Assembly: GCA_964476625.1 (NCBI GenBank)
Contig: CAYZBJ010000001.1
Coordinates: 90,976 to 154,975 of the forward strand
Length of the DNA: 64,000 bases
Origin: JAMLIN01 sp964476625
GTDB lineage: Bacteria; Pseudomonadota; Gammaproteobacteria; Burkholderiales; Burkholderiaceae_E
Reading direction: 5' to 3'
Shown here: positions 17,111 to 25,891 of the stretch, one piece after another
How positions within the stretch are numbered: the first letter of the stretch is position 1
How the letters are laid out: each line of letters starts with the position of its first letter
The notes under the pieces: model-generated
Databases searched by the model: none
Seen by the model: only the letters and a program-made list of their open reading frames with translations
Told to the model about the DNA's origin: nothing
Position numbers and translations under genes: made by a program

Positions 17111-19234
17111 TCAGAACGCCAGCGCCGCCTCCACGCCCGCGAACCAGTGGCGCCCCGGCGCCGGCTCGTAGAAGCGGGCGTTCGACGCATTGACGATCAC
17201 CGACCCGGCATGGGTGTCGTCGAGGAGGTTCTCGATGCGCAGGCGCGCCCCGAGCCGCCAGGCGCCGAACTCCCGGTCGATGCCCGCCCGCCAGCCGAGC
17301 ACCATGAAGCTCTCGGCGCTCTCGGCGTTGGCATCGTCGACGAAGACCCGGCCGTCCCACCGGGCCGCGATCGCGGTCGAGAAGCCCGAAGCCGGATGAC
17401 GCCAGCCGAGTTCCCCGTCGACCGTGTAGCGCGGCACCCCGGGCAGCCTGTTGCCGGCGAGCGATGCCCCGGCCAGGCTGGTGTCCTCGTGGAAGCGGGC
17501 ATCGAGCCAGGTCCAGGCGAGCACGGCATCGAAGGGGCCGAGCATCGTGTCGATGCCCAGTTCGAGCCCCTGCCGGCGGGTGCGCTCGGCGTTGCGGTAG
17601 GTGCTGCGGCCGGCGACGTTGCGATCGGCGACGATGTCGCCGCGGGTGTCGATGCGAAACACGCTCGCGCGCAGCAGGGTCGCGCCGCCCACCCGGGTAT
17701 CGACGCCGAACTCGAGATGGGTGTTGGTCGCCGCTTCGAGGGCGAGGTTCGGCCCCGGTTCCCCGTCGGCCCGGTAGGCGAGTTCGCTGAACGTCGGTGT
17801 CTCGAAGCCGCCACCGATCGCCGCATGAAAGCGCGTCGTCGGGGCAAGCCGGTACTGCACGCCGACGACGGCGCGGGTCGCGGCATCGCTGCGGGCGCCG
17901 GAGTCGTCGGGATTGGTGCCAGTGATGAAATCATCCGCGATCCGGAAGCGCACCCTCGAATAACGTAGGCCGCCGGCGAGCTGCCAGCGTTCGGTGAGGT
18001 CCCATCGCGCGACCGCGTAGGCGCCGAGGCTGTCGACCGTGTCGCGCTCGTCGCGCCGTAGTGCGCCCGCCACGCCCGAATCGTTGACGAAGCCACGGCG
18101 ACGCTCGCTCATGCGGTCGAACTCGGCCCCGATGGTGTAGGCGACGGGCGCGCCGCCGAGCTCGCTCGCGCGGGCCCACTGCGCGCCGATCCCGCCGAAG
18201 CCCCGGTCGAGATCGACCACGCCGCCGGCCGACGTGGCGCCATCGCCGGCGAAGGCGAGGTACTGGCGCATGCGACGCTCGCCGCCGTAGGCACGCAGCT
18301 TGATCTCGTCGCCACCGCCCAGCCGCTGGCGCAATTCCACCCCGCCCTGCCGGTGCTCGACCGACTTGCGGGTGCCGAACTCGATCGCGCCGGTGCCGGC
18401 CTGGCGCGGATCCTCGTCGAACTGCGCCCGGGTCAGGCCGAGCGGATCCTGGGCCTCGGGCTGCTCGAGCGTTGCGACGACGAGGGAAAGGCGCGAGCCC
18501 TCGGGGCTCTCGCGCACCAGCCTGGCCCCCCATTGCTCGCGCCGGCTAGCGCTGTGATCGCGCCAGCCATCGCTCGATCGATCGAAGCGGCGCACCGACA
18601 GGCCGACCTCACCGACCGTCGCACCCATGTCGACGCCCCACTGGCGGGCGCCGAAGCTGCCCCCACCACCCGAGAACCGCAGGGTCGGCACCCGTGGCGG
18701 ATCGTTGGTGTAAAGCGTCACCACGCCGCCGGAGGAATTGCCGAACAACGCGGCGAAGGGTCCGCGCAGCACGTCGACATGCGCGGCGGACTCGAGCTCG
18801 AAGGGGCCGGTCTGGCCCTGGCCGTCGGGCATCGTCAGCGGGATACCGTCCTGGACCAGCCGCACCCCGCGGACCCCGAAGGAAGCGCGGGCGCCAAAGC
18901 CGCGCGAGGAAACCTGCAGGTCCTGGGCCTCGTTGTGGCGATCGCGCACCACGATGCCGGGCACCCTGCCGAGCAGATCCGGCAGGCCGGCGCCGATGCC
19001 CTGGCGTTCGATCGCCTCGGAGTCGACGGTGTCGAGGGTAAGCGGCAGGCCGAGCCCGGCCGCCCCGGGCCGGCTGGCCGAGACCGTGACCGCCTCGAGC
19101 CCGACGGGCCGGGGCTGCGCGAGCGCCATCGGCACGATCGCAAGAACCAGCATCGCGGCGCCCGCCGTCGCGACGTGCCGCATTGCGACGGCCCGCCGGG
19201 AGGCGACGATGGCGAAAGTGACCGCACGCTCCAC
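17111..19234 (-). CDS. TonB-dependent outer-membrane receptor
   Basis: 707 aa from a GTG at 19234. An ATG at 19183 would give a neat 23-residue signal peptide (MRHVATAGAAMLVLAIVPMA with cleavage after ALA) and is an equal candidate. The plug domain shows DLLGRVPGIVVRDRHNEAQD, VSSRGFGARASFGVRGVRLV and HVDVLRGPFAALFGNSSGG, classic for ferric-siderophore, cobalamin and metal receptors. The barrel ends in ...GVEAALAF with a C-terminal aromatic residue, as expected for outer-membrane insertion. The LysR gene sits 5 bp upstream on the same strand and probably controls it. The ligand is not predictable; no Fur-type box was identified. Confidence 0.87.
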   Translation of the reverse strand: MERAVTFAIVASRRAVAMRHVATAGAAMLVLAIVPMALAQPRPVGLEAVTVSASRPGAAGLGLPLTLDTVDSEAIERQGIGAGLPDLLGRVPGIVVRDRHNEAQDLQVSSRGFGARASFGVRGVRLVQDGIPLTMPDGQGQTGPFELESAAHVDVLRGPFAALFGNSSGGVVTLYTNDPPRVPTLRFSGGGGSFGARQWGVDMGATVGEVGLSVRRFDRSSDGWRDHSASRREQWGARLVRESPEGSRLSLVVATLEQPEAQDPLGLTRAQFDEDPRQAGTGAIEFGTRKSVEHRQGGVELRQRLGGGDEIKLRAYGGERRMRQYLAFAGDGATSAGGVVDLDRGFGGIGAQWARASELGGAPVAYTIGAEFDRMSERRRGFVNDSGVAGALRRDERDTVDSLGAYAVARWDLTERWQLAGGLRYSRVRFRIADDFITGTNPDDSGARSDAATRAVVGVQYRLAPTTRFHAAIGGGFETPTFSELAYRADGEPGPNLALEAATNTHLEFGVDTRVGGATLLRASVFRIDTRGDIVADRNVAGRSTYRNAERTRRQGLELGIDTMLGPFDAVLAWTWLDARFHEDTSLAGASLAGNRLPGVPRYTVDGELGWRHPASGFSTAIAARWDGRVFVDDANAESAESFMVLGWRAGIDREFGAWRLGARLRIENLLDDTHAGSVIVNASNARFYEPAPGRHWFAGVEAALAF

Positions 19235-19239
19235 GGCGA

Positions 19240-20160
19240 CTACGCCGCGGCTTGCGCACCCGGTTCGGCCCGCGCCGCATCCTCGACGAGGAGGTCGACC
19301 AGGGCGCGAGCCAGCACCGGCAGGCCATCGAGGCTGCGCACGCAGATCTGCATCTTGCGCACCGCCCAGGGATCGGTAAGCGGCGCGATGTCGATCGCCA
19401 TCGACTGCGCGTGCCGGCGCGAGGCGGATTCCGGCAATACCCCGATGCCGACGCCCGCTTCGATCATCCGGCAGGCGGCCTCGAAATTGCCGACCTGGAT
19501 GCGCAGGCGCAGGGGCTGGTGCAGGAGGTCGCAGATCTGGCGCAGGAAGATGTGCAGCGCGCTGGTCTCGGGCAGCCCGACCTGCTCGTAGCCGAGGGTG
19601 CTCGCGAACGCAACCGGGCCGCCCGTCGCGAGTTCGTGCCCGCGCGGCGTGACGAGCACGAGCGAGTCGCGCCGATAGGGAATCGTGTCGAGGGCTTCGG
19701 TCGGCACCCGCTCGGCGACGATGCCGACATCGGCCTGGCCTTCGGCGACCGCGCGGATGATGTCGTGCGACGGCCGCTCCCGCAGGTCGATGTTCGCGTC
19801 CGGATAGGCCTGGAGATAGGCGCGCAGGACCGGCGGCAGATATTCGCCGAGCGAAGTGGTGTTCGCGAAGACGCGCACCTGGCCCTTGAGGCCGGTGGTG
19901 TACTCCTGCAGGTCGCTCCTGAGATGTTCGATCTGGTCGAGGACCGCCCGCGCATGCTGCACGAAGGCCTGCCCCGGCGGCGTCAGGGTCACGCCCTGGC
20001 TGGTGCGATAGAGCAGCTTGGCCCCGATGTTCTCCTCGAGGTTCTTGACCCGCGCACTGGCCGCCGGCAGCGAGATGTTCGACGCCTCGGCGCCGCGGGT
20101 GAGGCTGTTGGCCTCCGCGACCCGGACCATCAGGCGTAAATCGACGAGATCGAAGCGCAT
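19240..20160 (-). CDS. LysR-family transcriptional regulator
   Basis: 306 aa from the ATG at 20160, which has CCCTCCCCGCA just upstream; an in-frame start at 20208 is less likely. The N-terminal winged helix is clear: FDLVDLRLMVRVAEANSLTRGAEASNISLPAASARVKNLEE, followed by the linker ending in TLTPPGQAFVQHAR. The C-terminal part is the two-lobed effector-binding domain (RVFANTTSLGEYLPPVLRAY). It shares a strand with the TonB receptor downstream and is divergent from the aryl-polyene-like cluster, so it could control either through the intergenic region 20161-20497. Confidence 0.9.
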   Translation of the reverse strand: MRFDLVDLRLMVRVAEANSLTRGAEASNISLPAASARVKNLEENIGAKLLYRTSQGVTLTPPGQAFVQHARAVLDQIEHLRSDLQEYTTGLKGQVRVFANTTSLGEYLPPVLRAYLQAYPDANIDLRERPSHDIIRAVAEGQADVGIVAERVPTEALDTIPYRRDSLVLVTPRGHELATGGPVAFASTLGYEQVGLPETSALHIFLRQICDLLHQPLRLRIQVGNFEAACRMIEAGVGIGVLPESASRRHAQSMAIDIAPLTDPWAVRKMQICVRSLDGLPVLARALVDLLVEDAARAEPGAQAAA

Positions 20161-20497
20161 TGCGGGGAGGGCTCCCGAGGAATCAACAACCCGAACTGGG
20201 TAGGCCAAGGTAACAGGACGTCATGGAAACCAGCCCGATGGCGTCGCTGTACGAGCCAGGCCCGAGGCCGACACTGCCAGTCATGATCCCACTATCGGAG
20301 AGGACTGGCCGCGTGTCGGAATCAGGGGGTGGATTGCCAACGCCGGCGCCATATCCCGGGGCACAAGCGGTAAACTTGTCGCCGAGGGAGAAAGGGACTG
20401 CCACTTCGCAAACGGAGTCGAGTGCACTGTTGGGCCCACGGGCAACAGGCAGGCAAGACCTGTAAATGAACCAGACTGACAAAATGGGGGAATGAAC
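20161..20497. promoter_or_regulatory. Divergent intergenic region between LysR gene and aryl-polyene-like cluster
   Basis: About 340 bp without a convincing gene. It must hold the promoters of the LysR gene (minus) and of the 14-gene cluster (plus). A strong hairpin with perfect 6-bp arms CTGTTG and CAACAG lies at 20427-20448, about 50 bp before the first gene, within the likely leader. Short open frames cross the region on both strands but lack family resemblance and ribosome binding sites. I searched by eye for known riboswitch cores and found none that fit. Confidence 0.4.
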
Positions 20498-20890
20498 ATG
20501 CGTATCCGCTCCGCTGCGGTCCTGCTTACTATCGCACTTGCCGCGGTCGCCTGCTCGTCAGCGCCCATCATGAATGTCAACGAAGCACCGGTGACTTCGA
20601 CTTCGGGCAAGAACCTGTCCAAGGCCGAAGTCCGAGCCGCGATCCTGAGCGCCGGTAGCAGTTTGGGCTGGCTGATGAAGGACGAAGGACCCGATACCAT
20701 CATCGGCACCCTCAACCTTCGCAGGCATGTGGCAGTCGTGGAGATCCCGTACTCGACGCAGGCCTACAGCATCAAGTATCGTTCGAGCGTCAACCTCGAG
20801 GAAGAGAACGGCCAGATCCACAAGAACTACAACAGCTGGGTCCAGAATCTCACCCGCAGGATCAACACCAATCTGGCCACGGGCTCATGA
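20498..20890 (+). CDS. Small lipoprotein, first gene of the aryl-polyene-like cluster
   Basis: 130 aa. The lipoprotein signal MRIRSAAVLLTIALAAVACS has its lipobox cysteine at residue 19. The ATG at 20498 was chosen over 20492 because GGGGGA lies at the right distance of 6 bases upstream. The mature part is small and polar, with YSTQAYSIKYRSSVNLEEEN as its best-defined segment. Similar small lipoproteins occur in aryl-polyene and related clusters with no known function. Its stop overlaps the acyl carrier protein ATG (ATGA at 20887-20890). Confidence 0.7.
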   Translation: MRIRSAAVLLTIALAAVACSSAPIMNVNEAPVTSTSGKNLSKAEVRAAILSAGSSLGWLMKDEGPDTIIGTLNLRRHVAVVEIPYSTQAYSIKYRSSVNLEEENGQIHKNYNSWVQNLTRRINTNLATGS

Positions 20891-21201
20891 GCGTCGCCAC
20901 CAAGCCCCTCCCTGCGAGCGCATCGATCCCGGTCCACGATGAGTTCGCTCGCGAACTCGCTGCGCTCATCATCGAAGCGCTCGGGCTCGAGGATATCGAC
21001 GCGACCACGGTCGAGTTGTCGGCGCCGCTGTTCGGCGCCGGGCTCGGCCTCGATTCGCTGGACATGCTCGAGATCGCACTGGTCGTGCAGCAACGCCATG
21101 GCGTCAAGCTGAAGTCCGACGATCCCGACAATCCGACGATCTTCGCTTCGCTGCAAAGCCTCGCCGACTTCATCGAGGCGACGCGAGCCGCGCAGGCCTG
21201 A
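20887..21201 (+). CDS. Acyl carrier protein
   Basis: 104 aa. The phosphopantetheine attachment motif GLGLDSLDMLEIAL has its modified serine at residue 57. The helical ACP fold is otherwise typical, with an N-terminal extension of about 18 residues. It carries the growing polyene chain as a thioester. It is the only ACP in the cluster, whereas many aryl-polyene clusters encode two. Start codon overlaps the upstream lipoprotein stop. Confidence 0.88.
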   Translation: MSVATKPLPASASIPVHDEFARELAALIIEALGLEDIDATTVELSAPLFGAGLGLDSLDMLEIALVVQQRHGVKLKSDDPDNPTIFASLQSLADFIEATRAAQA

Positions 21202-21208
21202 AGCACGC

Positions 21209-21613
21209 GTGGGACCGCCGCTCGACGCGCTCGACGCGGCCTTCGCCCTGCGCGCGATCCAGACCCTCGCCCTTGCATGGCTCGCCTGGTTCTTCGGCCG
21301 ATCCCTGCGCGCGGGGCAGACACCGCTGATCGAGCGGATCGCACGGATCGGCATGCCGTCGCTCCCGGTAGCGCTGTGTCGCTACAGCCGGAGGCTTACC
21401 GCAATCTGGTGCGCCTGGCTCGCCTGCGCCGCGATCCTGCCCTGGACAATGCTCCTGCCGGTAAGCCTGGCCGGCGCACCGGCATGGCTCGGCACCGGCG
21501 CCCTGTTCGTGGGCGAGCGTATCCTGCGGCCATGGCTGTTCCCCACCATCCGTTTCCCCGGACTGGCACAGCAAGCAAGGGACACCTGCACGGCCTGGCG
21601 ACGGGCACGATAG
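21209..21613 (+). CDS. Integral membrane protein of aryl-polyene clusters (COG4648-like)
   Basis: 134 aa from a GTG start at 21209, 7 bp after the ACP stop. Hydrophobic segments near residues 10-28 (FALRAIQTLALAWLAWFFG) and 59-95 (WCAWLACAAILPWTMLLPVS onward) predict two to four membrane helices. Small membrane proteins at this place, between ACP and AMP-ligase genes, are regular members of aryl-polyene clusters and belong to COG4648; the assignment here rests on location and topology. Function unknown. Confidence 0.65.
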   Translation: MGPPLDALDAAFALRAIQTLALAWLAWFFGRSLRAGQTPLIERIARIGMPSLPVALCRYSRRLTAIWCAWLACAAILPWTMLLPVSLAGAPAWLGTGALFVGERILRPWLFPTIRFPGLAQQARDTCTAWRRAR

Positions 21614-21623
21614 ACCGGCCACG

Positions 21624-23006
21624 ATGACTCGTGAAGCACCACCCCCCTTGTCGGCCGAGCCGGTTTGGCTCGATCGCCCCGCCGTACTCGATTCGACCCA
21701 TGGCTGGACCTGGCGCGAGATCCATTCGGCGGCACACGCACTCGCCGAAGACATCGGCGGCGAATCGGCCGTCGGCAACTTCTGTGACTCGCGCGCTGGG
21801 TTCCTCATCACGATGCTGGCCGCGCTGCGTCGTGGCGCCAGGCTGGTCCTGCCCCCGTCGAGCGGGCACGCCGAGATAGCCACGATGATCAGCGGCCTCG
21901 ATGCCCTGGTCGTCATCGTCGACTCGCACACGACCCTGCAAGGCCTGCCCAGGGGCACCCGCGGGCGGCTGCTGCGTGTAGAGCCGCGCAGCGCACCGCT
22001 GGATGCTGCGAGACTCGCCTGGGATAGCCCGCTGGGCGCACAGCCGGTCCGGCTGCATACTTCCGGCAGCACCGGTGCGCCCCAGGCACAGGACCGGACG
22101 ATCGAACAGCTCGTGCGCGGTTCGCGATCCCTCACCAGCGGGTGGATTCGTTACATCGACGAGGGCGCCGATGCACTGGCCGGTGTGGTCTGCAGCGTCC
22201 CATCCCAGCACATGTTCGGCCTGGAGATGGCGAGCATGCTGCCGCTGGTCCATGGCATACCGGTGCTGGAGCGCCAGCCGCTGCTGCCGGCCGATGTCTG
22301 CGGCGCCTTCGACGAGCTCGATGGGGACGGCATCTGGATCGCCACGCCGCTGCACCTGCGCGCGATGGTCCGCGCCGGCGCTCGCCTGCCGAACTGCGCG
22401 CTGGTGATCTCGTCGACGATGCCGCTCGCGCCGTCCCTGGCCGCCGAGATGGAAGCGCTGGGCGGCGCGCCGGTCGTGGAGATCTACGGCTCGACCGAAA
22501 CCGGGGCATTGGCCACCCGGCGGGCCGCGAGCGAATCATCGTGGCGGTTGCTGCAGGGCGTTCGCCTTGCCCCCGGCGAAGAAGACACCGCAGCCTGGGG
22601 GGAACACTTCGTGTCGCCACGCAGGCTCGGCGATCGCATCGAACTCGAACCCGACGGCAGCTTCCACCTGGTGGGGCGGCAAGCCGACATGATCAAGGTC
22701 GCCGGCCGCCGCACATCGCTCGCCGCACTGAACCTCCTGGTTGCGAGTATTCCCGAGCTTGGCGACGCGGTTCTGTTCCAGCCAACCGGAGCCGGGCCCG
22801 CGGCCCGCCTCGTGCTGATCCATGCAGGCGAACCCATTGAACGCAAGCAGGTCGAATCCTTGCTGCGCGAGCGGATCGATGCGGTGTTCCTGCCGCGCGC
22901 GATCATCCGGGTCGCCCGGCTGCCTCGCACGACAACGGGCAAGCTGCCACTGCCGGCGCTCGAATCGGTCTACCACGCATGGCTCGCCGCCGAGGCCGCC
23001 CGATGA
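21624..23006 (+). CDS. AMP-dependent acyl-ACP/CoA ligase (aryl-polyene type)
   Basis: 460 aa, shorter than the usual 500-550 of acyl-CoA ligases, as is normal for ligases of aryl-polyene clusters. The ATP-binding P-loop LHTSGSTGAPQ lies near residues 149-159, the EIYGSTETGALATRR motif near residues 287-301, and the catalytic lysine is in TTTGKLPLP near the C terminus. It probably activates the aromatic or acyl starter and loads it on the ACP. Stop overlaps the dehydratase ATG. Confidence 0.85.
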   Translation: MTREAPPPLSAEPVWLDRPAVLDSTHGWTWREIHSAAHALAEDIGGESAVGNFCDSRAGFLITMLAALRRGARLVLPPSSGHAEIATMISGLDALVVIVDSHTTLQGLPRGTRGRLLRVEPRSAPLDAARLAWDSPLGAQPVRLHTSGSTGAPQAQDRTIEQLVRGSRSLTSGWIRYIDEGADALAGVVCSVPSQHMFGLEMASMLPLVHGIPVLERQPLLPADVCGAFDELDGDGIWIATPLHLRAMVRAGARLPNCALVISSTMPLAPSLAAEMEALGGAPVVEIYGSTETGALATRRAASESSWRLLQGVRLAPGEEDTAAWGEHFVSPRRLGDRIELEPDGSFHLVGRQADMIKVAGRRTSLAALNLLVASIPELGDAVLFQPTGAGPAARLVLIHAGEPIERKQVESLLRERIDAVFLPRAIIRVARLPRTTTGKLPLPALESVYHAWLAAEAAR

Positions 23007-23317
23007 GGACAGTCGAGTTCCTCATCGGGATCGAACCAACGCACCCCGCACTGCCCGGGCACTTCCCGGGCAACCCCGTCGTGCCTGGGGTGCTCATGCT
23101 CGATCGCCTGTTCGCGGGCCTGCAGGACGCAACCGGGATGCACGTCCAACGACTCGACCAGGCCCGGTTCATGGCGGCCCTCCGAGCGGGCGAGAACGCC
23201 CGGGCCTACTGCAGTGTCGAAGGGGCGCGGGCCGATTTTCAACTCCGGGCACCGCGCGAGGGCGTATCGACCGTTCTCGCGAGCGGGCGCATTACGCTCA
23301 CGCAGGGCCGGGCGTGA
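23003..23317 (+). CDS. 3-hydroxyacyl-ACP dehydratase (ApeI-like hot-dog protein)
   Basis: 104 aa, a single hot-dog domain. HFPGNPVVPGVLMLDRL near residues 20-36 is the FabA/FabZ active-site helix region (His of HFPG). It dehydrates 3-hydroxyacyl-ACP intermediates. A second, different dehydratase is encoded at 27908-28342; having two is characteristic of aryl-polyene pathways. ATGA overlap with the ligase gene upstream. Confidence 0.83.
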   Translation: MRTVEFLIGIEPTHPALPGHFPGNPVVPGVLMLDRLFAGLQDATGMHVQRLDQARFMAALRAGENARAYCSVEGARADFQLRAPREGVSTVLASGRITLTQGRA

Positions 23318-23321
23318 CGCC

Positions 23322-24221
23322 GTGACGCAATGGACCGACAAGGCAGAGCGCGGCAGTGCCTGGCTGATCCACCTGATCGTATGGCTCGCGCGCACCGTCG
23401 GTCGGCCGATCTGCAGGATGCTGCTCTATCCGATCGTCGCGTACTTCGTCCTGACCGACCGGACCGCGCGGCGAGCATCGGCCGAATTCCTGCAACTCGC
23501 CCGCGGCAGGCCGGCCCGGCTGCGCGACGCGTTCTCGCACATCTACTGGTTTGCCGCCACCCTGCTCGATCGGGTCTACATGGCCGCCGGCGAGTTCGAT
23601 CGCTTCGAGTTGGAGATCGAGGGCCTGTCGCTTCTCGAGCGGGCGCACGACGAGGGCCATGGCTGCGTGCTGCTGGGTTCGCACCTCGGCAGTTTCGACC
23701 TGCTGATGCTCGCGCATCGCGCAATGGATGGTCGCCCGGTCAACGTGATGATGCGGGTCGACCCGCGTGCCAGGGTTCGACGCATAGCCGGGGTCGACGA
23801 CAGCGCAATGAAGCTGATCGAGATCGGCCGCCCCGACAGCTACCTGCGCGCCCACGAGGCCCTCGCGCGCGGCGAGCTTGTCGCGCTGCTTGCCGATCGC
23901 GTCGAACCGGGGGCGGCGAGCCTGCAGGTCGAGTTCATGGGGCGGCAGACGCGCCTGCCCGTGGCACCACATATCCTGGCGGCTCGCGCGCAAGCGCCGG
24001 TGCTGATGTGTTTCGGCCTCTACGAGGGTGGTCGACGCTATCGCATCGTGTTCGCGGACTTTGGGCCGGCCGCCGCGGTGGCGAGTCGCGGCGAGGCGCT
24101 GCGGCCGACCGTCGCGCGTTACGCCGAACGTCTCGAGGCCGAGGCGCGCCGCCAACCGCTCAACTGGTTCAACTTCTATCCCTACTGGGATTCGCCGAAA
24201 GCGCAGGCGTCCGAGCCATGA
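23322..24221 (+). CDS. LpxL/HtrB-like acyltransferase
   Basis: 299 aa from the GTG at 23322; a longer in-frame start at 23214 would overlap the dehydratase heavily. The acyltransferase motif H-x4-D is seen in GSHLGSFDLLML near residues 115-126. The RVDPRARVRRIAG and LADRVEPGAASLQVEFMGRQ segments are typical of the lipid A acyltransferase family. An N-terminal hydrophobic segment (SAWLIHLIVWLARTVG) anchors it to the inner membrane. In the cluster it probably attaches the polyene acyl chain to a lipid or sugar acceptor. Confidence 0.85.
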   Translation: MTQWTDKAERGSAWLIHLIVWLARTVGRPICRMLLYPIVAYFVLTDRTARRASAEFLQLARGRPARLRDAFSHIYWFAATLLDRVYMAAGEFDRFELEIEGLSLLERAHDEGHGCVLLGSHLGSFDLLMLAHRAMDGRPVNVMMRVDPRARVRRIAGVDDSAMKLIEIGRPDSYLRAHEALARGELVALLADRVEPGAASLQVEFMGRQTRLPVAPHILAARAQAPVLMCFGLYEGGRRYRIVFADFGPAAAVASRGEALRPTVARYAERLEAEARRQPLNWFNFYPYWDSPKAQASEP

Positions 24222-24805
24222 GCCAGCGTACATTCATCCGCCTGGCTCGGCACCTCGTCTTCGGCCTGATCCTCCTGCCGGGACTGGCCGCGACGGCCAT
24301 GGCCTTCGATCTCGACGAGATCCAGACCCGGCTCCAGGCAAGCAGTCGACAGGAAGTGCGCTTCCACGAGATCCGCGAATCCCCCTGGCTCGCTGCGCCG
24401 GTCGAGTCCCGGGGCATTCTGGTCGCGAGACCGGATGGCAGCCTGGAGAAGCGGGTTACGGCCCCGCAGCAGGAGACCTGGCGCCTGCGTCCGGACCGGC
24501 TCGAGCGCATCGGGCCGAACGACGAGACCGTCGGCATCATGTCCTACGACAAATTCCCGGCCCTCGGCGCCATGGCCCGCGCAATGCGCGAAGGCCTCGC
24601 CGGCCGCTTCGACGGGATGAAGGACGACTTCGAACTTCGCCTGCAGGGAACGGCGGAGCACTGGACTCTCGAATTGCTGCCACGCGCGGCGCAGGCATCC
24701 CGGCATATCGAGCGCGTCGAGTTGCAGGGCGACGCTGCCGGCCTGCGCACCCTGGTCGTGGTCGAGCGCAACGGCGCGCGCACCAGTACCCACTTGCTAC
24801 ATTGA
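24218..24805 (+). CDS. LolA-like periplasmic carrier protein
   Basis: 195 aa. A signal peptide (residues 1-28, ending ATAMA) is followed by a LolA-like fold: FDLDEIQTRLQASSRQEVRF, then ESRGILVARPDGSLEKRVTA (hydrophobic half-barrel strands) and QETWRLRPDRL. LolA-type proteins carry acylated molecules across the periplasm; versions in aryl-polyene clusters are thought to move the polyene lipid to the outer membrane. ATGA overlap with the acyltransferase. Confidence 0.8.
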   Translation: MSQRTFIRLARHLVFGLILLPGLAATAMAFDLDEIQTRLQASSRQEVRFHEIRESPWLAAPVESRGILVARPDGSLEKRVTAPQQETWRLRPDRLERIGPNDETVGIMSYDKFPALGAMARAMREGLAGRFDGMKDDFELRLQGTAEHWTLELLPRAAQASRHIERVELQGDAAGLRTLVVVERNGARTSTHLLH

Positions 24806-24819
24806 AATGGAACGACCCC

Positions 24820-25887
24820 ATGTACGACAAGGACCCGCTGTCAGCCCTGGAGGCGCTCGATGCCGCCCAGCGCCTCGCGTTCGCCCCCCTCGCGTTCCAG
24901 GCGAGCGCGATGCTGCGCGACCGGGGCGTACTGGCTGCGATCGCCGCGGTCGATCCGGATCGTGGCGCCGCGATCGACGAACTCGCCGAGGCGACGGGCC
25001 TGTCGGTCTATGCCACCCGGGTCCTGCTCGAGGCCGGGCTCGGGCTGCACATCGTCTGGCGCCGCAACGAGCGCTTCCGTCTCGGTCGGCTGGGGCACTT
25101 CCTGCTCAATGACGAGATGACCCGCGTCAATTTCGATTTCACGCGCGATGTCTGCTACCAGGCGGCCGCGCATCTCGATGAGTCCTTGCGCGAGCAGCGC
25201 CCGGCGGGCCTGGCAACCCTCGGCCCCTGGGAGACGCTCTACGAAGGCCTCTCGAGCCTGCCCGAGCCGGCCGGCAGCAGCTGGCATGCCTTCGACCACT
25301 TCTATTCGGACCGCGCCTTTCCGGCCATCGTCGAGAGGCTTGCACGGACACCCCCCACCCGACTGCTCGACGTCGGCTGCAATACCGGCAGGTTCGCCCA
25401 GGCATGCCTCGACGGCATGCCGGCAATCGAGATCGGCCTGGTCGACCTGCCCCGGCAGCTGGCGCGTGCCCGCAGCCGTCTCGACGCGGCGGGTCACCTC
25501 GAACGCACGCGCTTCCATCCCGTCGACATGCTCGATCCAGCCGGCGAACTGCCCGGAGGATACCCGCTCATCTGGATGAGTCAGTTTCTCGACTGCTTTT
25601 CCGAAGACCAGATCACGGACATACTTGGCAAGGTGGGTCGGGCACTATCGCCCGACGGGCGCCTGTGGATCCTGGAACTGTTCTGGGACCGGCAGCGCTT
25701 CGAGGCGGCCGCCTTCAGCCTGCAGCAGACGTCCCTGTACTTCAGCTGCGTTGCCAACGGTAACAGCCAGATGTACGACTCCGCCGTGTTCCTGCGCCTG
25801 ATCGAACGATCGGGCCTCGTCGTCGAAGCATCGACGGACGGCGTGGGCGGCTTCCATACCCTGCTCGAGTGTCGGCGGGTGGACTGA
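24820..25887 (+). CDS. SAM-dependent methyltransferase
   Basis: 355 aa. An N-terminal helical, winged-helix-like part (AIDELAEATGLSVYATRVLL near residues 49-68) precedes a class I methyltransferase domain. The SAM-binding motif I LLDVGCNTGRFAQ lies near residues 185-197 and the acidic motif II is LVDLPRQLARAR near residues 207-218. The two-part layout resembles small-molecule O-methyltransferases. It probably methylates the aromatic head group or the acyl carrier-bound chain. The ATG at 24820 lies 14 bp after the LolA-like gene. Confidence 0.85.
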   Translation: MYDKDPLSALEALDAAQRLAFAPLAFQASAMLRDRGVLAAIAAVDPDRGAAIDELAEATGLSVYATRVLLEAGLGLHIVWRRNERFRLGRLGHFLLNDEMTRVNFDFTRDVCYQAAAHLDESLREQRPAGLATLGPWETLYEGLSSLPEPAGSSWHAFDHFYSDRAFPAIVERLARTPPTRLLDVGCNTGRFAQACLDGMPAIEIGLVDLPRQLARARSRLDAAGHLERTRFHPVDMLDPAGELPGGYPLIWMSQFLDCFSEDQITDILGKVGRALSPDGRLWILELFWDRQRFEAAAFSLQQTSLYFSCVANGNSQMYDSAVFLRLIERSGLVVEASTDGVGGFHTLLECRRVD

Positions 25888-25891
25888 GCGG

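Noticed and set aside
20223..20465. 80-codon open frame before the polyene cluster.
   Set aside because: No ribosome binding site, biased composition and no family resemblance.
20161..20497. Resemblance of GGAGAG and GCCGAGGGAGAAAGG to parts of a glycine riboswitch.
   Set aside because: The conserved core and pairing order do not fit, and the downstream genes have no link to glycine.
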